Positions 12,251 to 26,621 of a stretch of 64,000 nt of DNA are shown here, piece after piece (position 1 is the first letter of the stretch; every line of letters starts with the position of its first letter). The notes under the pieces are model-generated. The model did not search any database, was not told the origin of the DNA, and was given only the letters and a program-made list of their open reading frames with translations. A program made the translations under genes and the position numbers. The stretch comes from Hermodice carunculata. Lineage: Eukaryota > Annelida > Polychaeta > Eunicida > Amphinomidae. The stretch lies in NCBI GenBank assembly GCA_964020975.1, contig OZ026630.1, positions 64,575,013 through 64,639,012 on the forward strand. Reading direction: 5' to 3'.

Positions 12251-12388
12251 CTACAAATATCGTCATCTTATAATTTTCTGCAGCAAACTCATAAGAAACT
12301 GTTGTGATGCACGTTAATATTTGGTTGAACTCTGCGGTGGGGAATCCAGCAGGGTCTATGCTGATCTGCCAGTTCCTTCCCTTGAAGT
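12251..12388 (-). CDS. Internal coding exon of an unidentified host gene
   Basis: This is the best host-gene exon in the window. Reading the minus strand, an open frame ends directly at a consensus donor (GTAAGTGGT, complement of 12242-12250). The likely acceptor is ...caccaag just above 12388, with a modest pyrimidine tract. The exon is then 138 nt and encodes 45 complete codons plus split codons, phase 1 at both ends. The translated segment has normal soluble-protein composition: it begins FKGRNWQISIDPAGF, continues with one Cys in an ILTCITT motif, and ends AAENYKMTIFV. Neighbouring frames contain a stop, apart from one short competing frame. I do not recognise the family. Symmetric 1-1 exons are common in extracellular module genes (known), which is a hint only. 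Partner exons were not confidently found. The candidate at 15038-15147 ends in phase 2 and would not join directly. Confidence 0.6.
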
Positions 12389-15037
<2,649 letters not shown>

Positions 15038-15147
15038 TCGCACTTTCCCTGCAAAATTGTGACCATGTCCCAATACAAAGCTGTTTCTACTGGGATAGCT
15101 TTATGCTCACAACCAGTGTGCATGTAAGTCTTGCCAAATGAATACTT
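15038..15147 (-). CDS. Weak candidate coding exon
   Basis: On the minus strand an open frame of 36 codons runs into a donor-like GTAAGTC (complement of 15031-15037), giving an exon 3' end in phase 2. It contains an ATG at 15123-15121 (start MHTGCEHKAIPV) and ends in ...WDMVTILQGKC. The upstream boundary is unclear, because no strong acceptor is visible and a TGA lies just above 15147. It lies on the same strand as the 12.3-kb exon and upstream of it, so both could belong to one gene, but the phases do not match directly. Family unknown. Confidence 0.28.
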
Positions 15148-16178
15148 TCACAAACTCTTCTTTACTGTATTCTGAAATTCCACATTTCGGTTAACTTGAT
15201 GGCATTATGACCTCTCCTTATCTGCTAAAATGTAATAAACATTGACACGTTAGAATTTGTCACAAGTTGCTTCTATTGTAATCAATGAAAACTCTATCAA
15301 TATAGATCATAGAAACACCCCAGCTTGATCTTCCTATCCTCAAAACATTCCATTGGGGTAAAAAAACCCACAAAAATTGATTTCCATTTCTGCTATACAT
15401 CATAGACTCCAGACTAGTGTGTCTGCCTCGCAGCAATCTTCAACCTGAAGTTGCCCACTGGTGCATCTTACTGCAATGATGGATGTAAATTGGAGTCAGT
15501 CAAGCCCATAATACATGGAAAGGCTAGCTGCTGTATTCGCCTATCACCCGTACCTCCAACTTGTCTCACAGCCAGAAAGCTACACAGACCAACCTCTTGC
15601 GGTTTCTCTTCAAGGCACTTGACTACTTGAGTAATCCATGCAGAATTGCCCCTAAACCCCCTCACCCCCCCACCCCTTCCCAATCTACATGTACACGTCA
15701 TCACGGTTATCTTTGCTGAGGCATTTAAGCATCAAGATTGATGGAGAAATGGGCAAATGCAATGTCTGTTAGTGCTGCCTCATCTTTTTACTTGCACATT
15801 TTTCTAATGCCACAAAATTCCAACCACCTGACCTGGTCCCCTCTCTCCAATAGATTTCCTTTCGAATGTTACCCTGACGATGATACAAGGTCTACACCCC
15901 TCATTTCTCCCACAGAAAAACTTCACTTCCACGTGTTGTTTTCGGTCACCCATCATGACTCCTGTGGACAAATACATAAATCAAAGTTACCCACCTGAGT
16001 TTTGACCGTATTCGCTCAGCAACATTTACCTAACTGTTAAACCCAAATTGCTGTAGAGTTTTGTTTTTGGACATAAGTGCTGAAGATTCTACTGGGCAAC
16101 ACACTATGCTGGAATGGTGTTCATAGCAAGAGAAAGGTGCAACTTCAAACACCTGGAATGAATGTTGTTTTCACTTAC
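15148..16178. other. Unannotated sequence
   Basis: Open frames at 15468-15704 (minus) and 15738-15998 (plus) have no splice context or recognisable motif. Confidence 0.4.
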
Positions 16179-16235
16179 CTGTTAGAGCTGTTCAACTGCA
16201 CATGGGCCTAAAGGTGTCCACGTTTCACCCAAAAC
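16179..16235 (-). other. Splice-bounded 57-nt segment, possible non-coding exon
   Basis: On the minus strand this piece sits between a good acceptor (gacttacag) and a consensus donor (GTAAGTGAA, complement of 16170-16178). All three frames contain a stop, although one is open until two codons before the donor. It could therefore be an untranslated exon or a last coding exon followed by a spliced 3' UTR, or it could be chance. Confidence 0.22.
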
Positions 16236-16629
16236 CTGTAAGTCAGGGGCAGCAAATGATCAGACTCTGTGTGTGATTGCGAAAACTATCTTGAAGCGTA
16301 GAAAATCAGCATAAAAGCTCATATCAATTATGCAGCATCTCTGTGCAGTGAACCAGCGATCTTTCCTGTTGTATCACGTGGTGGGAATAAGTTTCCTTTT
16401 CCTGTTACCTGACCTGTGTGACAAACTAATGGAAACTGTGACAGAACTAAATCTGATCCATCTTGCAATCATTTGCTTCACGTTCTTCAATTACTGGCTT
16501 CTCTTCCAGTCAGACAAATGAATAACATTGTATATTTAGCCTATCAAGAGTCCCCAAACAAGCCACTTATCTCACAGATATCGTACCATCTTCATTAAAG
16601 ACGACAAGCCACAAGGATTTCTCTATGAT

Positions 16630-16757
16630 CAAAATCTGCTAAAGACTGGAAGTGATAGTGCGTAGGGGTAAGCAATGTTTTTTCTTTAATGACTCAAAAT
16701 CTGGTAAAGACTGGAAGTGATAGTGCGTAGGGGTAAGCAATGTTTTTTCTTTAATTA
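16630..16757. repeat. Tandem duplication, 64-bp unit
   Basis: Two near-identical copies (16630-16693 and 16694-16757) sharing aaagactggaagtgatagtg and gtaagcaatgttttttc. The very high identity indicates a recent duplication. Confidence 0.92.
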
Positions 16758-17394
16758 CTTTTCTTTTCTTTTTTTTTTTTGTTCATATATTAAGGATAAT
16801 AGCGATGTTTTTCTTACTGTCGAGTTATCTATCATACCTTGAATCATCTCTGCATTAGACCAACTGATTATCTTTTGTATTACATGTCACCAGAAAATAT
16901 AGTATTCTGACTGGCTGGGATGACTTCTTAAATACTGGTTACCAGTTCTGAAATTCTACAAGACGGATTCTGAGACCCCGACTTTCTGTTCTCTTTTTAC
17001 ACCTCTCTTTTGGGCTTAGCTGACAAACACATAGCCGCAACTCTGGTGTTCCAGATTGCGATATGTCAGTGTTGATGCAAGTCTCGACAAAGATATCTCA
17101 CAAGATTTCAACAGGAAGAGGGAAAAGAATGGCATTATCTGCAGTCAAACAGCCCTCACATAAATCAAATCCTCCTGGCAAAATAATGACGGTAAATAAC
17201 CATCACAGACCAGAATGGGACGTGGACTGAAAACCTTCGCAGGCAGATGATACAACTGCAGGAAATGAAATCAGTGTGGCCACAAGAACCATGGAATGGT
17301 GCATTTTACCAAATGAAACACACCTCCCTCCTTGTAATCAAATCATCACCGTCAATAACTCCCAATCACTCTCTGCTTGGACTGTGTAATGTGT
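16758..17394. other. Unannotated sequence
   Basis: A poly-T run lies at about 16767-16781. A minus-strand frame of about 53 codons over 16945-17100 has no start codon or splice support. Confidence 0.4.
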
Positions 17395-17535
17395 GGAAAC
17401 CAGGACAAGTATAATACTGGCAGCTTTTAATTCCAACAAATAGTTTCTTTGACCTGCACAGGTGACAATTTATGCATGTACGCTGCCACCCTTTGTTTAG
17501 CAAGACCAGTCGCACCGAGGCCATTCAATCAAGTC
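17395..17535. promoter_or_regulatory. Possible conserved regulatory segment
   Basis: Complex, non-repetitive DNA with many factor-like words close together: GCTTTTAATTCC, TTTGACCTG, CACAGGTG (E-box CAGGTG), AATTTATGCATG (homeodomain/octamer-like) and TTGTTTAG (forkhead core TTGTTTA). No coding frame spans it. The call rests only on motif density, and conservation would be needed. Confidence 0.22.
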
Positions 17536-18899
17536 CCCTTTTGCCAAACATTCTAACAATTTTTGTGTAACTCTTTGACACTCATGGACGCCAAAGCAGT
17601 TGAATTCATGTCATCTGCTGCCACCCTTTCTAGAGAATTTACATCAGCAGGAAATGATGAGAGTATCACATGTAGCAGCAGACTTATTGATATAGCAATC
17701 TTGGGACCCACAGTGTTCCTCAACATTAGCTAAATATTACCGACATGATGACTACACTGGTATTCATGCAGGCACCTTGCTGTGGAAAATTAACTCTTAT
17801 CTAGAATCCAGGAAAGAAAATTTTAATTCTCATATCTTTACATGCTGTACATGTATTTCTAGAGGCCTGGCATGGTCAGTGGTTTATGTATTGCCTGGTC
17901 AACCTGCTATGGTTCTTATAAGGGCACCTTTTTCCATGATTTACAAGCAATTGTGACAGATGTAAACCTGACTCACAAAGCAATGCAAAAACCACTGATT
18001 AGAAGTTGAAGTCTAGAGTGTCAATACTTAAATGACAGCTCTCTTCATGCAGAACGTGACAATACACACCACATTGGTTTTAAACTTTAGTAAATATATC
18101 AGAAAGTGAGGAACTGCTATGAACATCATTGTGCAGAAAGTTAATCCAAATACAATGGGTAGCCAGCGGAAGCTGACAACTCCAGTCTCTGGACAGAAGA
18201 GGTTAACCCATTAATTTCTGCCTTAGACAGAAATCAATAGCTGACATTTGTAGTTAGATATATGTCTTGTGAGAAAGGTATATGACATCTTACTTTAATA
18301 ATGGACAAATTCACATCCCCACTATATCATGGGGCATTATATTAATGCAACCATCATGGATCTTTCACAATGACTTACCAAGCTACATGTACAGTCCCTG
18401 GCTATTCCTCTCATGTTTCACCATGTGGGTGTTTACAGTAGTCACTAAAATGCCCAACATGGTCACATTATTACCATGCAATCACAGCAAATCCTATGAT
18501 CAATACTACCCTTTGTATCACCCGTATATGGTCTTAAATGGCAGGTGGGCTTTTCTGGACAGTTACACATTAAATTAGAACTAAGTTAACTTTTAGCCTA
18601 CCTGACAGGCTTTTAATAATACACATTCCCCTATTAGAACAATTCTCTTAGATAATATATTTTGCCAGCCTTCTTAAAGTCTGAAATTAAATTTTAATTT
18701 ACAGCCCCTCCGTGGACACCTCACTTCACCCCACCCCTTCTTCGAGTCCACCCCCCTCTACAGAGGCTACTGCTCCATCCAGCAAGCATGGTATTTCCAT
18801 TTTACTTTCCTCCTCAAGAGAGACATCCATCTTATTTCGCCACATTTCTGGTGGATCAAGGATGTACCAGGCTATTAGAGAGTGACCACCACATACAGA
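17536..18899. other. Unannotated sequence
   Basis: Contains a small palindrome near 18217-18237 (atttctg...cagaaat). An 18282-18578 plus-strand frame of 98 codons has no supporting features. Confidence 0.4.
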
Positions 18900-19280
18900 T
18901 TACCACAATGTCTGGTTATTCAAAACTAGTTTTAACATGGACTCTGGTGCATTTAAACATTAGATCCTGGAGCACCATACTTTAGATCCTGGGGTGTTTT
19001 GCCATATAGGTCCTGGGCATTTTACCATAGATCTTTGGATTGTTTCACCATTAGATACTAAAGCATTTTACCATAGATACTGGAGAATTAACTGCAGTTC
19101 TTGGAGTATTTTACCATTAGATCTTGGGGGCATTTTGCCGTAGATTCCAAGGCATTTTACCTTTAGATCCTGAAGCAATTTACCACAGATCCTTCAGCAT
19201 TTTACCATGGATACTGGGCCATTTAAACCATAGAACCTGCTGCATTTTACCATACATCATGGTGTCGTCCATGATCTATG
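18900..19280. repeat. Degenerate minisatellite, ~30-35-bp unit
   Basis: About eleven diverged head-to-tail units built on cattttaccatagatcctgg (variants: ttagatcctggagca, atagatactggagaa, ttagatcttgggggc). Unit length drifts between roughly 29 and 36 bp. Divergence is much higher than in the 36-bp array at 8294-8868, so it is older. Confidence 0.85.
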
Positions 19281-20689
19281 GTTTTACAGAAGAACAGTAT
19301 GCACTACCAGCTTTTTAATTTTCCCATATCATCAAAATACATAGGTGTGCCTCAGGGGTAAGTCAAATTGTTCTTATCTGAACCTGCACTATACAAATTT
19401 AGTAATTATGTTTTGTTTGACAGGTTTTCATAATGAAGCTCTGCATTTATAAGCAAGACTTCACGTTTTTAGCTAATTCATCATTTGCCACATTCATATT
19501 TATTCATTATTATGTGGGTTGTCTTTGCTGAATATTTAGCTTAGACAAGGAGCCACTACTCAGAGAGGCATGCATGCATATAGGCTGTGAAACATGTTCT
19601 GAGTAGTTACCTGCTGAGGACCCTTTAATTTATTTGGGCTAATACTGGCTATGTCAAAATTCTACAAAAGAACGTGTGCAATATGGACAATAGTACTTCC
19701 ATATGTATATAGGTTAGACAGTGACAGGTTAGCTTACAGAGAGTAAAGAGTTCGAACTACTGAATAGGGTAATGACTACTGGGAAGTGGTTCTGTACAAA
19801 AAGACACAAACCCAATAGAGTAAAGCAAGTCTTGGCCAAACATTTCAAATATGCTCAATATTAACAGTCTGCCTTACAGGCAACTGCATCAATTTTGTAA
19901 ATCAGCCTGAATTTTCCAGTATTTAATTTTTGGTATTTTAATCACAAAAAAAACCCTGAGTTTCACCACTTCCTGTTTGTGCTAGCTTTCTATGTCCGGA
20001 TCACTGTGCTCTATGACCCAAGCCAATGTATGAAGCATGACACATTTCTTATCCATTCAACTGACTGTAGTCCAACATTGCCAGCAGTTAACCCTGGACA
20101 GACAGTACCATCACCAAGCCGTCACTCCAGTGATACAGCCACGACAATTTGACCTCTCTTGTCTTTTCATGAACTTGGTTCAGGTGCAATTACATCTCAG
20201 TATTCCTAATTCACTGATACTTGAACTCAGTTGGAAGGTAACCAACCTTAGAAATGTAAGCCTGTAATCAGTTGATCAGAAGACTTTGTCTACCTCCACA
20301 TCCACGCATATGTACTTAGATCTAACTACGGTAATTCTTGGAATTCAAATGACAGGATTCCTATTCCACGAAATCCTATACCTACTGATCTCGGTAAATA
20401 TGGGAAGGTATTTTATCCAGAAATCATACTGTGTCAGATTACCACCAATTAAGCATGTGTATTGTTGGCATCCATTATTGACATACACCAGCCACTTATT
20501 TACAACATATGATCTTGCTTTGTGGAGACAATTATAATCTTGGCTGGGCTTTGGCTGAGAGAAACGATAATTTTTCTTCATCTATTGTTAACTGTCCAGA
20601 AAATTCCCGATTGCAACACCTATAAATATTTCTGCTATATGATTTTTGTCTTATCCCTTTCAGTGTTAAACACAATAAAAAATGCACTC
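19281..20689. other. Unannotated sequence
   Basis: AT-rich, without clear repeats. Several 60-80 codon frames occur on both strands at 20037-20581, none with splice context. Confidence 0.4.
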
Positions 20690-21010
20690 ACCTGAATTAC
20701 TATAATCATAATAGATCAGAAATTTATACAGAGAAGGCTCTGCTGAATCAAGGTCATCCATATTATGAAATATTCTAGTTTTAGTTAGGCTACATATATC
20801 ATATAAATTTGGTATGACTAGCTGCATTCTTTGCTGGAATAATGATTTTATATTAGTTTCAATACATTTTGACTTGCTATTTCCATACAACTATATGTGG
20901 CACTACCAGTATCACCCTTGATCGAGATTTTAACCTCCCCCACCATCAAACCAAATTTCATCAAGATCCATCAAAAACCACTACAGGCTGATTTTCCCAC
21001 AGATAATCAA
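20690..21010. repeat. Fragment of a dispersed repeat
   Basis: Shares atatatcatataaatttggta, aaatttcatcaagatccatcaaa and 'ggcactaccagtatcac' with copies near 25500, 26270 and 53550. The fragment is diverged and truncated. Confidence 0.6.
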
Positions 21011-21059
21011 ATGTCTGCCCATGCGCCCTTGCAGTATTGAAGGTAATGTGAATCCTTGC

Positions 21060-21620
21060 CGAGTTATTGCGTTCACGCCAATTTTAGATGAAATGCCCAT
21101 GTGACCTTAAAAATAAGTCAAGGTCACCAACTTGCAATCCCAAGCAAGGTCTCATACAGCAATATATTCACCAAAAAATTCAACTTCCAAAGTCAAATCT
21201 TTCTTGCGTTTGCAACAATGTGTTGAAAAAGAAGAAACAGACAGAAAAACAATATGTCCTCCCACTTAACCTAGTTCTTATACTTGTACATAATCATACA
21301 AAATTTCAACCTTTTAAGTCAAATTCTTCTGGAGTCATCACATCTGCAATTATTTTCAAGGAAATACCCTTATGACCTTGAAAAATAGGTCAAGGTCATC
21401 CCATTGACAATCTCAACCTAGCTCTTATACAGATGCGTAATGACACAATTTGAAGCTGCTACCTTTCTTGCCTTATCACTTTTGCAACTTCAAGGAATGC
21501 TTGTGACCTTGAAAAATAAGTCAAGGTCAAATGTCGGCAACCACAAGCAAGGTCTTATAAAAATCTTATATGGAAACATAATCATACAAAACTTCAACGT
21601 TCTAAGTCAAATCCTTCTTA
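21060..21620. repeat. Repeat block with three TGACCTTGA/TCAAGGTCA pairs
   Basis: Three tandem-like units each include a near-palindromic pair: about 21100-21126, 21373-21398 and 21504-21529. Each is followed by 'aatctcaagcaaggtctta'-like and 'aaaatttcaaccttttaagtcaaat'-like words. The 21373-21398 pair is 26 bp long, TGACCTTGA and TCAAGGTCA separated by 8 nt. Confidence 0.7.
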
Positions 21621-21830
21621 CAGAGGTTCTGCCTAGAGAAGTTCATATAGAATCAGAAAGAAAATTGGGACAGAGAAAAAATGTTCAGTTTGCAGAGGTG
21701 TTCAGCCGAGAGAGGTACATACACAATCCAGAAAGAAAACTGAGACAGTGAAAAGGTGTTCAGCTAAGAGGTGTGCAGCTGATAGAAGTGTTCAGTTGAC
21801 AGAGGTGTTCAGCTTACAGGTGTACAGTTG
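21617..21830. repeat. Degenerate short tandem repeat
   Basis: Repeated gaggtgttcag / agaagttcatat / agaggtgtgcag words at about 15-30-bp spacing, plus two aatc(c)agaaagaaaa blocks. Low-order internal repetition keeps a plus-strand frame open by chance. Confidence 0.6.
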
Positions 21831-23939
21831 GGGGGAGGGTGATTATTTCCCCAGAGACACAGACAGGTCCAGATCAACAGCTTTCTTTGGCATGTTTTGG
21901 GCACTTTGTGCCCATAAACATAGCAGAATAATCTGTCAACCAGACCCGAAAGGGGTTAACTTGACTGGCATTGTGGGTGTTGCCTATTGATGCACCACAC
22001 AGTTGTCTGCACAGCGCAACAGGTCTCATAACACTTGTCTCACATTGGATTCAATCACAATGGAAAAAAGTTGTTATACGTATAAATTCTTAAAATTGGC
22101 ACACCACTATTAATTACAACATCTTGTCAGTACGTGCTGCAGGAGCAGATATTTCACATTGTGTCTGTGACTATATCCATCTTTTTATGCATCCCCTTTC
22201 CTCTTAGCATAATTGTTGTCTCAAAAATTCCAACAAATATAATCAAACTTGACAAAAAGGCCAAGATGGAAGATACAGATGAACTTATATTTCTGGGTTC
22301 ATGTGACCCGTCCATTGATCATTAAGCATCCTAAAACATCTTGGTGTTGAAATGATACCAGATTTATTGGTTTGTTTATTTCACAAACAGAAAGGAAGCT
22401 AATGCCACAGGTGCTTTACTCAAGACTGCTCTTGAAGTCTCTGAGCAAGGAAATTCGGTTCTTCCTGTATGTTCCACGTTCATGTCAAAATGCTCCCCAC
22501 CTACAACAGGCCACACATAAAGCAATGCAAACAAGGTCCAATGTGTCTGAACATGGGAGGATGTTCCTCTCATCAAGTTCATGTCATTCAAAATACCAAA
22601 TAGGGCCATGCAACATGCTCTGTCCAGTCTGTCAAATCACTTTTTATATAATGAGCAACAAAGGTATGCTTTTCCTCAGATGTTATATACTTTATGCATG
22701 GTACATGTATAACAATGTGCAAGAAAATATCAATAATCTATAAAGGACCATAAGATCCAGAACATTTTCAAAGCAAGCGGTGTACATGCCCATGTACAGT
22801 AGTCAAGTCCCCAAAGAAGAGCCACATTAACACACAAAGTGAATTTTAAAGACAGGCAGTATGTCATGAGATGGCAAAACATAGAAAACTGAAAATTTGG
22901 GACTCTAGCTTGACTGGCTCTCATGAAGGGGTGATTTCCTATAGCAGAGCCAGATCACTCAACACACAGATGACTGTGTACATGTCCTTTATTTTACTCA
23001 GTAGAATGTGGCCAGTGTATTTTATCAGTTCATACTTCCACCACCAGGTGCCTCTGTCCATATGATGGTGACCATCCAGAAACAATGCCAAACCCATTGG
23101 ACCAGTGTTCATGACCTGCCCACTTTGGGACCAAAATTCAACAGAATTCTCTCAGGTAAACATCAATAAAACTGTTATAACAAAGAGAATATGTGCTGTG
23201 GTTATTGTCCCAGGGCATACTCCTTAATGCAACAGAGATTAAATATTTAACAGCCTATAATTAAAGCATTTCAGTCAAATCTTATCCTAGTTTCCCTCAA
23301 GCTCACACGTCATGGTAGCAGGTTTGAGTATAAATAGTGTCATTAGAATACTCGGCAAGAATTCGCTCACAATGGCTGTCATCAAATATTATGACACACA
23401 ACATAATATTGCAAGGAAAATACAATGTAGGCTACACTGTAAGCTCCAGTTGGAAATATATCAAGGGCTCAGTGTTCCTGCACCGGATAATCGGAACATC
23501 TCTCAATTTCTAGATGTGAGAGAGATTTCTGTTTAATATTAGTGCACTGGCTGGTACCTGGTTTCTGTCATATCATGATGTGCTGTTTTTTACCAACCGA
23601 TGGCCAATGATTTTCCGTTTTTTTTCAAAACTGAAGCAGAATTGTGCCTTTTTTTTTTCATCCTTGAAACAGAATCTAATGTTTTTTCTTATATGAATTA
23701 TATATAAATATTTAACAGTGAAATGGAATTTGAAACATTTTTGCTGATGAAACGGAATTCCTCTTTTTTTGAAACGGAAAATTATTGGCCCTACCAACCT
23801 AACTGGAAACATGAGGATGTGACAGTCCTGTGCTCAGCTGACCCTACATGAACAGACTGAAGTGGTCCTGTGAACTATGATATCGAGGTCACTTCTGTTT
23901 CAGACCATGATCACTGTTGCTACCATGTACATATCCTCT
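21831..23939. other. Unannotated sequence with a decayed MITE-like stem
   Basis: Near 21876-21915 there is an imperfect relative of the MITE hairpin (atcaacagctttctttggca), followed by cccgaaaggggttaac at 21943-21958. The rest, including a 123-codon plus-strand frame at 22372-22743, has no recognisable content. Confidence 0.4.
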
Positions 23940-24930
23940 TGCCAATTGTAAAAAATATCAGAAAAATCACAGCACCAACTGTTAAACAAATTAAGATCTA
24001 GGGGACCCCAGAAGTGTCCCTAAGCAACTTTGAAGCAATTGGCTGGGTGGCTTTGAGAAGACTTTTTGCCAAAATATCAAGAAAATTCATTACAAATCAA
24101 AAATTCACTGGATCGTGGCTATTTGAATAAATCTGGTGGAGACTTGCTTAAGGCACATCCCCACCAAGTTTCAAGCGAATCTGTTTGATGGTTTTGGAAA
24201 AAGTCATCAAAAAGTTAATTTACATTACAACCCTGATTCAGTTACATAGTAATCAAGAGGAATGCATGATCAACCGACAAGCATCCAAATTAACATTCAA
24301 GTCCAAATTCAAATAGTTCTCAAGTTAAAGTGAAGAGTAACATTGATGTATGTTGCACTGCATGTGACCTCAGAATTGAGGTCAAGGTGGGCCTTCACAG
24401 AGAAACATTGACACGTGCAACATCAAGGTCCAAGCTCCAAATAAATCTCAAGTTAGCAAGTGAACAGTAAGTTTCATGTCAGTTGTCCTGTGACCTTGGC
24501 AAGGAGGTCCAGGTTCAAAAAATGACTGAAGCATGACCACTTGCATTAAATAGGTACACACTTATAAAAGGTACATCCCGGCCTACCAAGTTTGACATAA
24601 ATCTGGCCAAAATTATTTAAGTTATAACCATTACAACAAATTCCCATGTTAAACATTCCTATTTACACTTTTTTTACGGATTTCCGTGCAAGAAATCCTA
24701 AAAAATACAAAATCACTGAAGCATGACCATTTGCTCAAACTTGGTAAACACAAGGTACATTGCCACCAAGTTTGAAGTCAATCTGATTGACAGTTTCTTC
24801 GGAGAAGTTCAAGATGTGAATTAGCATTAGAATGCCCATTGACTTATATAGTAATCAATAGAAAAGGTGCATTTACCAATAACTATCCAAATTTAAAAAA
24901 TCATTACAAATCAGAAAGACTCACCAGTGC
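23940..24930. repeat. Old dispersed repeat, 'acaaattaagatctagggg' family
   Basis: Begins with a block shared with 27355 and 28106 (acaaattaaga followed by a gcaattgggt-like stretch). It continues through repeated 'gaccatttgctcaaacttgg', 'ccaccaagtttgaagt' and 'ggagaagttgaaaatg' modules, and contains diverged NR-like pairs near 24362 and 24490. Copies are only moderately similar, so the layer is old. Confidence 0.65.
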
Positions 24931-25044
24931 TACCTAGTGAACAACCTTGTTTAACCTTTCTACAAGGAACCTATCTATAAAAGTTTCAGTTTAATCTGAG
25001 TGATGCTTCTGGAAAAGAAGTTGAAAATAGCAAAAACACACATA

Positions 25045-26621
25045 AAATCATAAACAAGAGGCCCATGGGCCAAATGCTCTGCTGGCACTATGGCTATATT
25101 GCACCTGTTCATTTCAAAGTTGCCAGTCCTCAAGTGGCTTCTGAACATGTAAAGCTTATGTGATTTTAATGTCTTGTATGTCCACCAGATGGCACTTCAC
25201 TCCATATGTAATCCTAGTTCATTTGTGCAATTCCTGTGATGGATATTGTTTCATGTGACAAGACAGCAATTAGTAAGTCCTTAACTATATGTCCTCAGTG
25301 ACCTTGGGACAGAAGATCAAAGTCACCCACATTATGTAATACAAGAGGCCCATAGGCCTGGTGCTGCCCTGACTTTGCCATTGATGTCCAAGCTACACCC
25401 TGACATTACAAAATCACCTCTTTCAAATTTACAGGCATGGTGACCTCACAAAATTAAGTCAAGGTCACTGATATTACATATGATTCTAGCTTTGGACATT
25501 GTCTATATATCATATAAATTTGGTAAGTCTAATCCTATTACTTTCCGAGATATCTAATTCCATATCTTAAAACACATTTTGGCACATAATTTCCATCAAA
25601 TTAAAGGTGGCGCCACTAGTATCATTACTAACTTAGACCTAAACCTTCCCCACAAACCTAGATTTTTATACCCCTTATAAGTTCTGAAAGTTATATTGGG
25701 CTAACTTGAAAACTGTGGACAGTACTGTGGTCACAAGATTTTCACATTTTGACCTGTATATATACCGCCAACATTTATGTCGCCAAAGATTTATATACAC
25801 TTTATAACTCCTAAACATTACATGGGCCTATCTCAAGAATTGTGGTGTGCAGAGCATTCACGAGATGACCCCAATATTCAAACTGGCCATTTGACCTTGA
25901 CCTTCAGCTCTGATTAAAAAATTGTTATTGATCTAAATATGCGCCCAACATCCAGCTTTCCACACATAGTCTGTTTGGTCAAATTGGTTATAACTTTTGG
26001 AGTTATTGACAAAAAACAATAAACTTGGAAAAGCGCCAAACTCCACAATTACTGGGTCACAGTGGCCCAAAAACAGGTCACCTTTTAAATGTATTATGTA
26101 ATCAAGTGCACTTTTGATCTGGAGGCTCAATTTTCTTTGTCATTGATGTCCAAGCTACACCCTACCATTACAATCTCATCTTTCCAACTTCACAGGCATG
26201 GTGACCTCACAAAAATAAGTCAAAGTCACTTTATATAACATTTTACCTTTGGCCATGGTCTGTATATCATATAAGTTTGGCAAGTCTAATCCAATTGCTT
26301 TTTAAGATTTGGAATTTTACATTTTAAAACAGATTTTGGCTCATAATTTCCGTCAAATTATAAGTGGCGCGCGCCACTTGTATCATTACCAACACACACT
26401 TTGACTTCCCCATCAATCCCACCAAATTTTGAAAGATGCTACAGTGTTCACAAGATTTTCACATTTTAACCCCTATACTACATAATAATGTAGGTGGCAA
26501 CACCAATATTGAACTCAGCCTAGATTTTCATACACCCTAGAAGTCCTGAAAGTTATATCGGGCTAACTTGAAAACTGTGGACGGTATAGCGCTAACGAAC
26601 AAAAGTTTATGGACGGACGTC
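25045..26621. repeat. Cluster of dispersed repeat copies
   Basis: Two diverged direct copies of one ~450-bp module (about 25372-25760 and 26138-26600). They share gatgtccaagctacaccct, catggtgacctcacaaaa, and the final 'gaaaactgtggac'. Heads of the form acaagaggccca lie at 25054 and 25342. A third copy is at 53425-53900. The cluster runs into a (GGAC) tail at about 26610-26621. Confidence 0.7.

Noticed and set aside
19740-19770. gagttcgaact word resembling a tRNA T-arm box
   Set aside because: No matching A box, acceptor stem or cloverleaf around it.
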